NCBI RefSeq assembly: GCF_011089895.1
Contig: NZ_JAANAT010000001.1
Location: 248,001 to 312,000 of the forward strand
Source of the DNA: Mucilaginibacter inviolabilis
Lineage (GTDB): Bacteria; Bacteroidota; Bacteroidia; Sphingobacteriales; Sphingobacteriaceae
Length of the DNA stretch: 64,000 nucleotides
Direction: 5' to 3'
The notes beneath the pieces are model-generated. The model ran no database searches. It saw only the letters and a program-made list of their open reading frames with translations, and was not told the DNA's origin. Made by a program: the position numbers and the translations under genes. Of this stretch, positions 18,343-28,000 are shown piece after piece; within the stretch, counting starts at the first letter, position 1; each line of letters begins with the position of its first letter.

Positions 18343-19686
18343 CTATTCAACATTACCAAGTTGTGCAGTGGGCTGATTCAGTATAACTGAAGAGCCCACT
18401 GTTTTTGGTATAGCCTCCATCTTTTTTCTGTAAAAGTAAATATAGGACAAGCTTATCCCTGCCATACCAATAATGCTTACCAGGCCTGCGCCGTGCACAA
18501 AGAAATTACCCCATGATAAATGGGTATGACCAAATTGTTTGAATAGCAAGATACAAACGCTGCCCAGGTATCCTGTAGAATCGGCCAGATAGATCATAAA
18601 ACCTACATTACTCTTGTATTTAAATGTGGCGATTAACCGCTCGAAGAAAATAATAGAATAAGGCACATAAGCCAGGTACAGTCCCAAGGTAACTATATAC
18701 ATATAAGCCAAGCCATGGATCGTTCCGCCAATAAATGCCCATGCACTAATACCTATAAGCAAAAATCCAAAACCTATACTACTGTGGGCAAGTGTAAATG
18801 CCTTGAAATTTTGCTTTACTAATATAATGAGCGACATCAATATCAATACAACGATAGAAATGGGGATATCAACTTGACTATAGATGGCCGGGTTGTTTTT
18901 ATAACCAAAATCTGACCAGATCTCTACCTCAAAATTATCCCTGAAATCGCGCATTACAGTCAGCAAAACATAAATGGAGATATTAAAGACCAGGCCGGGC
19001 AGAAAATAGTTTACAAAAGCTTTGCGTTCTCCGGCTGTCATAGGCAAGCGCTTGGTTCTTTGTTTGATATCCTCTGCCGTTGGCGGAGGTACCTGCTCTA
19101 GCAGATAAACAAAAAACAAAAGGGGTAATACAAATAAAGCCCCTACCATAAATGGCATCCATTTTTCGGATATGTGCCCATGGGCCATCATAAAACGTCC
19201 GATGGTTTTAATAACTCCAGATGAGAAAATGAAGCTGGTGCATAAAACAGCGCCAATAAATTCTGCGCTTTTTCTTCCTTCTATGTAGGTGAAAATTAGT
19301 CCCCAGATAAGTCCTAAAGGTATTCCATTAATGAATAGACAAATGATATTATATGGGGCCGGAATGATGGCAAAACCAAACATCGCGAACCAGGCTATCA
19401 GCAATAAAACAATAATGGCCCTGGCTCTGCCTTTTGGTTGTATTTCTGAAATAAATTTAATGCCGATGAATTTACTCAACGCATAACCGGCAACCTGTGC
19501 CATCACCAACCACACCTTAAAATCGATCCCCAATAATGGCGATTCCAGATAAGTGCCCGCTGTGAAACCTTTACGAAATGCATAAGTACATACGTAAATA
19601 CAAAACGTAGCCATTGCGCATAATACCGCAGTATAGGCCTGTGGCAGTTGCGTGAACTTAGTTTTAATCGGGCTTGTTTTTTTCAT
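18343..19686 (-). CDS. DUF5690-family MFS-like permease, copy 2
   Basis: The 447-residue protein has about 12 membrane helices and is a paralog of the protein at 15251 (shared GxxxA[LK]..IGIKFxSEI, INGIPLGLI[WF]GL, EGRK, SKWMPF-like KWMPFM). Arg38 in YAFRKGF and Arg246 in TVMRDFRDNF occupy the positions that match the phosphate-binding arginines of GlpT. It is the last gene of the minus-strand operon that encodes the two dioxygenases and the HD oxygenase, so it probably imports their substrate. Two diverged copies, one per operon, suggest two related substrates or uptake versus exchange. Confidence 0.85.
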   Translation of the reverse strand: MKKTSPIKTKFTQLPQAYTAVLCAMATFCIYVCTYAFRKGFTAGTYLESPLLGIDFKVWLVMAQVAGYALSKFIGIKFISEIQPKGRARAIIVLLLIAWFAMFGFAIIPAPYNIICLFINGIPLGLIWGLIFTYIEGRKSAEFIGAVLCTSFIFSSGVIKTIGRFMMAHGHISEKWMPFMVGALFVLPLLFFVYLLEQVPPPTAEDIKQRTKRLPMTAGERKAFVNYFLPGLVFNISIYVLLTVMRDFRDNFEVEIWSDFGYKNNPAIYSQVDIPISIVVLILMSLIILVKQNFKAFTLAHSSIGFGFLLIGISAWAFIGGTIHGLAYMYIVTLGLYLAYVPYSIIFFERLIATFKYKSNVGFMIYLADSTGYLGSVCILLFKQFGHTHLSWGNFFVHGAGLVSIIGMAGISLSYIYFYRKKMEAIPKTVGSSVILNQPTAQLGNVE

Positions 19687-19718
19687 AGCGTTATTTTATT
19701 GACGGGTGGCAGGATTGT

Positions 19719-20291
19719 TTATGACTGTAGCTTCAGCAGGTAACTGTAGGTCATGTCCTTCATTTGCTGAATGTCTGAGGCAAGTACGGGCTTATCAGTA
19801 TCTTTCCCCAAATCGTCCCATTTGCGTATTTTAACATACATGGGAGCCAGAGGATCCTTTTCAAATTCTGCAGCTTCTTCCGGTGTCATCTTACCTCCTT
19901 GAAATTCAAGTGTTTTTTTGCTTGCTTCAGATAGCTCATTATAATAAGCAGGCTCGGCATAAACGAGGTATTTTTTAGCAATAACATGGCTTGATACCAG
20001 GTTGGCCATTCTTTGTGGGAAACCCATATCCATAAGGCATTTACCGCCCAGGTCGTCGTGATTTTGCGTTCCGTATATGCCCATTTTTTCCTCATTTTCG
20101 AAAAAATGACCAATATCATGAAAGAATGCAGCCAGTACAATCTCATCGTCTTCGCCAGCTGCCTGAGCTAATTGAGCGCATTGCATCATATGCATGAGCA
20201 TACTCACCCGTTCGCCATATTCCTGTGCTCCATGAGCTTCATATAGGCTAAATATGCGCTCTACAGTATCGTATATCCGTTGTTGTTCCAT
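19719..20291 (-). CDS. PhnZ/TmpB-like HD-domain mixed-valent diiron phosphonate oxygenase
   Basis: The 190-residue protein matches PhnZ closely along its length. Metal ligands occur at nearly identical positions: His34, His58-Asp59 (AFFHDIGH), His62, His78, His102 and Asp159 (IRKWDDLGK). Also shared are SEASKKTLEFQGGKM and VSSHVIAKKYLV. PhnZ and TmpB use a diiron site and O2 to cleave 1-hydroxy-phosphonates to phosphate and a carboxylate (glycine or glycine betaine). In PhnZ a Tyr24-x-Gly-Glu27 lid is used; here it reads E24-Y25-G26-E27, so Glu27 is kept and the Tyr is one place later. Genes for two TmpA-like hydroxylases directly upstream support the role. Confidence 0.9.
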   Translation of the reverse strand: MEQQRIYDTVERIFSLYEAHGAQEYGERVSMLMHMMQCAQLAQAAGEDDEIVLAAFFHDIGHFFENEEKMGIYGTQNHDDLGGKCLMDMGFPQRMANLVSSHVIAKKYLVYAEPAYYNELSEASKKTLEFQGGKMTPEEAAEFEKDPLAPMYVKIRKWDDLGKDTDKPVLASDIQQMKDMTYSYLLKLQS

Positions 20292-20313
20292 TGCTAATTC
20301 GTTTATATAAATA

Positions 20314-21477
20314 TTAAACCAGTTGGGATATTACTTTGCGTTTTAACACGCAGAGTTTGCTTAATAGGCCATCCCTGTCGGCATAGGTGCCTTGTAAGAA
20401 ACGCTCACCGGCAGATCCGTCATAAGCACTGCGACCATGCATTACCCTTTCGTTATCCACAATGAAAAGGTCAGTAGCTTCCATCTTGAACTGAACAAAA
20501 TAACGTTCATCATCAATCATCTTAGCCAGTTGCTGGTAGGCGGCATAAAATGCAGGCATGTTATCTTCATCCACCTCAAATGCCTGTACAGATCTGTTGT
20601 TAAACCTAATGGCATTTACTTCACCAAAAACATCAAGACCAATAATTGTATCTGTTCTTTCAATCCACTGATCTTGATTTTCAAACCGGAAAGTTACCGG
20701 TGTGGTTGACAGCAAGCGGAACATTTGAGGTGAATACGCTTTCAGATCAGCAATAACTTTAAAGCCATCAACCACTACAGAATTACCACCAACGGCACTG
20801 GATTGTAAGCAATGTAGCAATTGCAGTGTAGGTGTAGGGTTACGATAGGGGTTATCGGTATGGGCGCTCAAGCCTAGCGATGTAAATGCCAGATTATTAG
20901 GATTAACGGTGGTTTTAACATCAAAAAGTTTCCCATAATTAGTTTCGCGTACATAACCAAATAATTCCACCACCTTGCTTACCATACCTAATTCTGCTGG
21001 CACATTACGCAAAACCGCAAAACCATACCTGCTTACATTTGCCAGCCATGAGCACAAAGCTTCATCGCTAACCGATATGGCTCCATAATCACCAACCGGA
21101 AGGTGCTGATTTAAGGTAGCATTCCATAATTCAACAGGTTCATGTGCCATATGCTGTTGACGGCGTTCGGCAATGGCTGCTTTTGACAAACGATGGTCAA
21201 ATAACCATTGTGCACTAAATAAGCTGGTATGATCTTCAGTATCCCAATTGATCAGTACCTCCGTACCATTACGCAGTTCGCTGTTTTGGGCGCTTATAGC
21301 TGCATTGATGCATGAAGTTTCAATCAATTTCTGCCCATTGCTATGTATAGTTGATGGCGAGGGACAGTTGTCTCTCAGATACAGATATGGATACTTGGAT
21401 ATTTCTCCGTTTTCCCAGTGAACCACCAGGTTACCCGGAGTTTCAACTATTTTTTCGATTGGTGTTTGTGCGCTCAT
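20314..21477 (-). CDS. TmpA / gamma-butyrobetaine hydroxylase-like Fe(II)/2OG dioxygenase, intact copy
   Basis: The 387-residue protein has the GBBH layout: an N-terminal small domain (about 10-95, YLYLRDNCPSPSTIH) and a C-terminal TauD-type double-stranded beta helix. The iron triad is complete with His206 and Asp208 (SAHTDNPYRNP) and His347 (VMHGRSAYD); GERFLQGTYADRDGLLSK holds the 2-oxoglutarate-binding Arg region. In the N-terminal domain only Cys38 of the structural-zinc cysteines (38, 40, 43 in human GBBH) remains. Next to a PhnZ/TmpB-like gene it most likely hydroxylates C1 of an aminoethylphosphonate, as TmpA does for 2-(trimethylamino)ethylphosphonate. Carnitine synthesis is unlikely in this setting. 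Confidence 0.88.
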   Translation of the reverse strand: MSAQTPIEKIVETPGNLVVHWENGEISKYPYLYLRDNCPSPSTIHSNGQKLIETSCINAAISAQNSELRNGTEVLINWDTEDHTSLFSAQWLFDHRLSKAAIAERRQQHMAHEPVELWNATLNQHLPVGDYGAISVSDEALCSWLANVSRYGFAVLRNVPAELGMVSKVVELFGYVRETNYGKLFDVKTTVNPNNLAFTSLGLSAHTDNPYRNPTPTLQLLHCLQSSAVGGNSVVVDGFKVIADLKAYSPQMFRLLSTTPVTFRFENQDQWIERTDTIIGLDVFGEVNAIRFNNRSVQAFEVDEDNMPAFYAAYQQLAKMIDDERYFVQFKMEATDLFIVDNERVMHGRSAYDGSAGERFLQGTYADRDGLLSKLCVLKRKVISQLV

Positions 21478-21539
21478 GATCGTACTATTTTATTATTGGG
21501 GTATTAAAATTGATAATCTGTTATTTGGCATTGTTTGGA

Positions 21540-22694
21540 TCAATTCCGTATTTGTTTTTTCTTGAGCATGCGTAGTTTACTCAAAAGTCCATCCCTGTCA
21601 GCATAGGTGCCCTGAAGGTGCCTTTTTCCTTCTTTGCTGTCAAAACTTGTGCGGCCATGCAGGATCCGCTCATTATCAACTATAATAAGCTGCCCGGGTG
21701 TCATTTTAAATTTTACCTGGAAATCCGTATTATCAAGCATACGCGCAAAGGTCTGGTAGGCCTTATAAAACAGTATAATGAGCTGGTTGTCTATCTCAAA
21801 AGGTTGAATTGCTCTATTATTGAACCTTAAGGAAGATATTTCTTTTTGCGGATCAAGACCAATAATAGTGGCCTTCCGTTCTATCCAGTGATCTTTATCC
21901 CGGAAACGGAAGTTTACCGGTACGGTACTTAATAAGTCAAAAAGATAAGGATATTTTATTCTGAACTCTGCAGCTACCCTAAAGCCATCCACTACGATGG
22001 TGTCGCCACTTTGTACCTGGTTATGTAAACAATGTAATAATTGAAGCGTAGGTACAGGATCGCGATATGGATTATCTGTACTTGGGCTCAATGCCAATGA
22101 AGTATAAGTGAGATTATTGGGCTGAAGTACTGTTTTTTCATTATAAATACGGCCATAGTTTGTTTCGCGCACATAACCAAATAAACGCGCAACCTCAGCA
22201 ACAGCGCCATGTCGAACAGGTACATTATTTAAAACCGCAAACCCATACCGGCGTACATATTCCAGCCAAACTGTAAGCGAGGAGTTATCCTCAATAACCT
22301 GCTGATATTCTGCCTGCGGCACTCCAATATCGAGGGTGCTGTTCCATAATTCAACAGGTTCAAAAAGTCTGTGCTTCATTTCGCGCTTTTCAATTTCCTG
22401 TTTTGAAAGACAGTGATCCCGTAACCATTTTGCCGTGAACTCACTCTGATGCCCGTCTTGTTCCCAGGTAATATTTATCATGTCGTTGTGTACAAGATCA
22501 ATATGTCTGGGTCTTATATCGGCGTCAAGTTGTGCAGTTTCAGTTATTCTTTGGCCGTTTTGATGAATATTTAATGGAGAAGGGCAGTTATCTCTTAAAT
22601 AGATGTAGTAAAAGATGCTGGTATGCCCATCTCCCCATAAAATGGTAAGCCCAGTTTTATCAATTGAATAACTAACGATAGTATACTTGTCCAT
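21540..22694 (-). CDS. TmpA/GBBH-like dioxygenase paralog lacking the first iron-binding His
   Basis: The 384-residue protein is a close paralog of the one at 20314, with the same two-domain layout. The facial-triad motif HxD is changed to SxD: Ser205 and Asp207 in SPSTDNPYRDP (codon AGT read at 22080-22082 on the minus strand), while the distal His346 (ILHGRTSFD) and the C-terminal RHLQGTYADRDGLLSK are kept. The frame is intact and the rest well conserved, so it is not an ordinary decayed gene. It could be a regulatory or heteromeric partner of the active copy, or an enzyme with an altered iron site. It is the first gene of the minus operon, 62 nt before the intact copy. Confidence 0.85.
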   Translation of the reverse strand: MDKYTIVSYSIDKTGLTILWGDGHTSIFYYIYLRDNCPSPLNIHQNGQRITETAQLDADIRPRHIDLVHNDMINITWEQDGHQSEFTAKWLRDHCLSKQEIEKREMKHRLFEPVELWNSTLDIGVPQAEYQQVIEDNSSLTVWLEYVRRYGFAVLNNVPVRHGAVAEVARLFGYVRETNYGRIYNEKTVLQPNNLTYTSLALSPSTDNPYRDPVPTLQLLHCLHNQVQSGDTIVVDGFRVAAEFRIKYPYLFDLLSTVPVNFRFRDKDHWIERKATIIGLDPQKEISSLRFNNRAIQPFEIDNQLIILFYKAYQTFARMLDNTDFQVKFKMTPGQLIIVDNERILHGRTSFDSKEGKRHLQGTYADRDGLLSKLRMLKKKQIRN

Positions 22695-23073
22695 AATGGG
22701 CTGATCAACAATATTTACTGGGTCAAAACTGAGTAAACAGTATGATCAAATATTTAACGCTATGTTAAGTATTGGGCCTATTTGTTAACAAAAAGTAATG
22801 TACTTAAGATAAAAAAGGGGAGAGTAATCAGGAATAATATCAGAAAAAGAGATTGAAAAGTATGATTATTTAATTATTGAATAATGTTAAAGTAATATTG
22901 TGTGTTTTAGTATTGAGGCTTTGTGAATTTATTACAGCTAAATGTATTAGATAAACTAAAAACTGGTACCACCGCTGTGTTATCCGAATGGATTAAATTA
23001 ACTATAAAGCAGGTAATTGTAAATCTGAAAATACTTATTAAATTTATCAGCCAATTTTTAAACTTTCAACCAC
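22695..23073. other. 379-nt divergent intergenic region (phosphonate operon / ECF sigma)
   Basis: This region separates the minus-strand phosphonate operon from the plus-strand sigma factor gene. It holds a partial inverted repeat (22713-22739) with the ACTGTTTAC half-site near the phosphonate promoter side. The half toward the sigma gene is AT-rich without a repeat or open frame I can support. Confidence 0.55.
22713..22741. promoter_or_regulatory. Operator-like repeat upstream of the phosphonate minus operon
   Basis: TTTACT and AGTAAA flank a 14-nt spacer (22713-22738 approximately), and the right arm extends to GTAAACAGT at 22733-22741. The reverse complement ACTGTTTAC is also present in the repeat before the plus operon (15227-15235). 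It lies 20-45 nt from the dioxygenase start codon, where an operator could act. Confidence 0.35.
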
Positions 23074-23655
23074 TTGTATAATCAGCTCCTATACAAAGAA
23101 GATATTAAACGATTAATTGCCGGAGACGAAACCGCATTTAGATTAGCGTATGGTGTTTATAGTGAAAAAATTTACAAGCTAGCTTATAGATTTCTAAAGG
23201 ATCCGGATTTGAGTGCCGAAATTGTTCAGGAGACTTTTATAACATTTTGGATAAACAGAGACAAACTGGATCCGGATGTAGATTTATGGCCCTATCTACA
23301 TGTTATCACCAAACGACTTTCAATTAATTCATTAAAACAGATCTACAAATCGACTGATAACCTGAAGTTGTTAATTCAGCGTACTATTCTGGAACATAAC
23401 TATACAGACGAGCATGTGGCTGCAGATGACCTTAAAATATTTACCCAAAAGATCATTGATCAGCTTCCCCGGCAGCAACAATTGGTTTTTAAGCTGAGCA
23501 GGAACGAGGGTTTATCCTACAAAGAAATCGCGGACAGGCTGCAAATTTCACAACATACGGTTAGAAATCATATGATTCAGGCATTAAAAACGCTGAAAAC
23601 CCACCTGAAATCTGCCGACCTAATTTTCTTTTTGGTCATGATCATCCGCCATTAA
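23074..23655 (+). CDS. ECF-type RNA polymerase sigma factor (FecI-like, Bacteroidetes family)
   Basis: The 193-residue protein has a sigma-70 region 2 (about 20-90, LAYRFLKDPDLSAEIVQETFITFW) and region 4 helix-turn-helix (about 130-180, LPRQQQLVFKLSRNEGLSYKEIADRLQISQHTVRNHM). The start must be the TTG at 23074: an in-frame stop lies 15 nt upstream and no ATG follows before region 2. It should direct transcription of the downstream SusC/SusD locus and be held inactive by the FecR-like anti-sigma encoded 95 nt later until the SusC receptor signals ligand binding. Confidence 0.92.
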   Translation: MYNQLLYKEDIKRLIAGDETAFRLAYGVYSEKIYKLAYRFLKDPDLSAEIVQETFITFWINRDKLDPDVDLWPYLHVITKRLSINSLKQIYKSTDNLKLLIQRTILEHNYTDEHVAADDLKIFTQKIIDQLPRQQQLVFKLSRNEGLSYKEIADRLQISQHTVRNHMIQALKTLKTHLKSADLIFFLVMIIRH

Positions 23656-23750
23656 ATTTTTTTTTCATATTGACTAGACTTACCCCTTGAGTTATTTTGT
23701 ACTGTATATATAAACCAGCCGTTCCCGGCAAATTATAAACAAACAGAACA

Positions 23751-24962
23751 ATGAATAAAGCAAGGCTGCACAACTTGTTGCATCAATATTTAAATGGCCT
23801 TATAAGTGAGGATGACTGTATCGAGTTATTAGATTACATCGATCATGCAGGCACTGATGAAATTGCTGATGCAGTTACCGTTGATCTGGTTGATTTGGAA
23901 AAATCTCCTCAATTTGGAGAACAGCAGACAGGTGAAATCTTTCAGCGGATCCAATCTGATTTCCGTTTCAAAGAATCATCTCAGGTAAAGAAAGATCAAA
24001 CTCCTATAGTCAAACTGTACAAAAACAGATGGCTTCAAATAGCAGCCGCCTGTTTCCTTTTGTTAACGGGAGGGGTATTATACTTTTCGCATCAAAATAA
24101 ACCTAAAACAGACGCAAGCCAATTAATGGCTTCCCGTAAAACGCTAATTGTACCTGGATCTAACAAAGCGTTCTTAACTATGGCCAATGGCAAAATTATC
24201 TTGCTTTCCAATGCAAGCAATGGCGTACTGGCTAAAACAAACTCTGGCAACATATCGAAAATCCGTAACGGACAAATAGTATATAATACGACAGGTGCCG
24301 GAAAGATAAATGATGGTCAATCCATCGGGGATAATATATTAACTACGCCTAAAGGGGGCGAATATGAGGTGGTTTTACCCGATGGTACTAAAGTATGGCT
24401 AAATGCAGCCTCATCCTTAAATTATCCGGTTGCATTTACTGGCAATGATCGTCAGATTAAATTGATAGGTGAAGCATATTTTGAAGTGGCAAAAAATAAA
24501 GATAAACCCTTTTATGTAAACATTAATAATGTACAGGTACGGGTATTAGGAACTCATTTCAACGTTGAGGCATATAACGATGATGAGAATATCAAAACCA
24601 CTTTATTGGAAGGATCCGTACAGATAAGCAAGAACAATACTCACTCCATTCTTGCGCCGGGTCAGCAGGCAGTTATCAATAAGAATTCCAACAACATTGT
24701 TGTATCTACCGCTGATATTGATGATGCAATGGCCTGGAAAAATGGGTATTTTATTTTCGATCATGATAATATCCAGGGTATTATGAAAAAAGTATCACGC
24801 TGGTATGATGTTGATGTTACCTACCAGGGGAATTTTACCGACTTAAAATTTGGAGGCACTTTTTACCGGTCAAAAAGTGTCGAAGAGTTATTACAACATC
24901 TGGAAAGTGTAGGGAATATTCATTTTGCTATAAAAGGAAGGAGGATAATTGTGATGAATTAA
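23751..24962 (+). CDS. FecR-family anti-sigma factor
   Basis: The 403-residue protein has a cytoplasmic N-terminal region (1-90), one transmembrane helix (about 93-113, QIAAACFLLLTGGVLYF) and a periplasmic FecR domain (LTTPKGGEYEVVLPDGTKVWLNAASSL..., IKTTLLEGSV) followed by a DUF4974-like C-terminal domain (FDHDNIQGIMKKVSRWYDVDV). It would sequester the ECF sigma factor encoded before it and receive a signal from the STN domain of the SusC encoded after it. Gene order sigma-FecR-SusC is the standard trans-envelope signalling layout. Confidence 0.93.
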   Translation: MNKARLHNLLHQYLNGLISEDDCIELLDYIDHAGTDEIADAVTVDLVDLEKSPQFGEQQTGEIFQRIQSDFRFKESSQVKKDQTPIVKLYKNRWLQIAAACFLLLTGGVLYFSHQNKPKTDASQLMASRKTLIVPGSNKAFLTMANGKIILLSNASNGVLAKTNSGNISKIRNGQIVYNTTGAGKINDGQSIGDNILTTPKGGEYEVVLPDGTKVWLNAASSLNYPVAFTGNDRQIKLIGEAYFEVAKNKDKPFYVNINNVQVRVLGTHFNVEAYNDDENIKTTLLEGSVQISKNNTHSILAPGQQAVINKNSNNIVVSTADIDDAMAWKNGYFIFDHDNIQGIMKKVSRWYDVDVTYQGNFTDLKFGGTFYRSKSVEELLQHLESVGNIHFAIKGRRIIVMN

Positions 24963-25083
24963 CTTATTATTCAACCAACAATTATCTGTTAAAGTTAACC
25001 AGGAGCGCTCCAACGCCCCTGGTCATATGCCAGATAATAAAACATTGCAGCTAATACAATTTCTTACTTAATCTAACATTCAA

Positions 25084-28000
25084 ATGTATAAAATTTTTAC
25101 AAATTTTATTTACAGCAAGCTTCCTTGCGGTATTTATAAACCTCTGCTCGTCATGAAATTAACCCTTATTTTGCTCTCGGTAACCTTTCTACAGGTGTCC
25201 GCGACAACTTATGCTCAAAAGGTTACTTTAAAGCTTAAAAATGCAACTATTAAAGAAGCTTTCAAGAAAATACAGGCACAAACCAAGTATGATTTTTTGT
25301 ATACCGAAGATGAGCTCGTATTAGCAGAACCGGTCACTTTAGATCTGAACAATATAAGTTTAAAGGAAGCTTTGGATATCTGTTTCCGCAACCAGCCCTT
25401 GGGTTACAGGATTGTAAATACAACCATTTTGGTGAATAAAAAGCCTGTAATATCAAAAGAAAAGGTAAACCGAAAAACTATTACCGGGCAGGTAACAGAT
25501 GATAAAGGGGGAGTCCTGCCTGGGGTTACTGTTAGAGAAAAAGGCACCTCTAACACAGTTGTGACAGATACGGAAGGAAAGTACAGCATTTCCGTAACTG
25601 ATGATAATGCCTTGTTGGTATTTAGTTTTATTGGGTTTGATACACAGGAGGTAACTGCCGGTGGCAACACTTTAATTAATATAAAGCTCAAGGAAAATAA
25701 CACGAGTCTTAGCGAGGTTGTTGTTGTTGGTTATGGTACACAAAGTAGGGTAAACATAAATGGTGCGGTAAGTACAGTTGGCGCTAAAGACATCGGCAGT
25801 AAACCCGTCCTGAATACTTTTCAGGCCTTGCAGGGCGAATCACCCAATTTAATTATCCAGCAAAGCTCGCTTGATCCGGGCGCTGATGCCGTTGTAAACA
25901 TAAGAGGCGTGGGCACAACCGGCAGCAATGATCCTTTAGTGGTGATTGATGGAATTGTAACCCAGGGCAGTAACAGCTTAAATACAATCAACCCCAATGA
26001 CATAGCAAGCGTTACTATACTAAAAGATGCCGGTTCGGCCGCCATCTATGGTTCGCGCGCGGCTAATGGGGTAATATTAGTTACAACCAAAAGTGGAAAA
26101 CTGAACCAAAAACCTACTATAAGTTATAACGGAAGTTACGGCACACAAGTACCTGATATATTGGTGCATAAAATAAGCGCTGCCGATAACGCTTATGATA
26201 AAAATATGGCGTTGGTAAATTCAGGCCTGGCGCCGGCCTATTCACCAGAGCAAATACAAGAACTACAGGCCGAAGGCAGAGGAACCTGGGATGTAAATCA
26301 TTTGGTGTACAATGCTCCTTTACAATCGCACAATTTAAATATAACAGGAGGTGGCGAAACAAATTCTTATTTTATAGGAGCCGGTTACCAGGATCAAATG
26401 AACAGTTTTGTTGGTAATGGTGGCTCAGGCAGTAAATTTGGATATCAAAAATATAACCTGCGTTTAAACCAAACTTCAATAATTGGTAAATTTAAATTTA
26501 ATGTAATACTAAATTATACCAAAACCCGTAACAAAACCACAAGTGGCAGTGAAGGTTTTATTATTGCGGATGCCAATCGTGTGCCTGCAAATTATAACTG
26601 GCAGGATGCTAATGGTAACTACCTGACCAATCCGGTATCCTCTCAACTAAATTCATTAGGCTTACTACAAAAAGGAGGGTTTAACCAAAGCGATAATGAT
26701 GAAATTTTCGGGAACTTGAATGGTACTTTAAGCATTACCAAAGACTTAAAGTTAACCGGTGTATTTGGCGGTACCCTCAATAACAATGGTAGTTTTTATA
26801 ATGACAAAGTAGTTAACTTTTTACCGGTAGGAGCATCAGCAAATAATGATCTCACGGTTGCTGATGGGAATTACAAAAAGAACCTGTTCAACACACAGCT
26901 ATATTTAAATTATGGCAAAAGCATAGGTAAGCATACAATTAACGCTACCCTTGGTGTTTCGAGCGAAAGCTATAGCGGAAGAGGGTTTAACTTATCTAAA
27001 AGCCTTACAGATCCTACATTAGGAACTCCTACAACTGGTACTACTATAAGCCCTACCGGCTCAAATAATAGTGTTGGTATTGACGCCAATAGTCTGCTTT
27101 CGGCCTATGGTCGCGTAAACTATAATTATCAAAACCGGTACTTTCTGGATTTTGTATTTCGGGAAGATGCTTCATCTAAGTTTGCACCGGGTAAAAGAGC
27201 GAGTTTCTTTCCCTCTGTAAATGCAGGCTGGCTGTTATCAGATGAGAAGTTTATGAAACAGTTTAGCAATACTCTCAACTATTTTAAATTAAGGGCATCA
27301 TACGGTATATTGGGTAATCAAAATGTTGGCAATTTTCAATACCAGACAACTTATTTTAACTATACGGCGGCCTATGGGTTTAATAATACATTGGTGGGTG
27401 GCGCCGGCACTTATCAATCCAATCCAGATCTGACATGGGAAAGCGCAGCAACATTTAATGTTGGTGTTGATTTTAGTTTATTTAACGATAAACTTACCGG
27501 GTCATTTGATTATTTCAACAAAGTAACCCGTAATATTTTACAAACCCCTCAGGATGTACCTTCTATTTTTGGAGCCGGACTTGCAGATGCTAATGTGGCT
27601 AAAGTTAGGGATGCGGGATGGGAGGCCCAGCTAACCTATACCTTAAGAACTAAAGGCGTTACCCAAAGCTTTAGTGCCAACATAGCAGATAATCAAAACA
27701 CCTTATTAAAATTAACTGGAACGGCAACCGAGCAAATTACACAGCCGGATGTTTATGGATTAATAAGAAAAGTAGGTCAGCCAATAACAGAATATTATGG
27801 TTATGAAACAAATGGCCTGTACCAGAACCAGGCTGATATCAATGCTTCTCCAAAAATAGCTGGACTCGCAGTGCAGCCAGGGGATTTGAAGTTTAAAGAT
27901 TTAAATCATGATGGCGTAATAGATTCCAAAGATAAAACCGAATTGGGGAACCCTTTTCCTCGATATACATTTGGATTTACCTACCGGATAGCTGCCGCCG

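Noticed and set aside
20314..22694. Carnitine biosynthesis by the two GBBH-like proteins
   Set aside because: Neighbouring PhnZ-like, PhnX-like and HpnZ-like genes all point to phosphonates; no carnitine-related gene is present.
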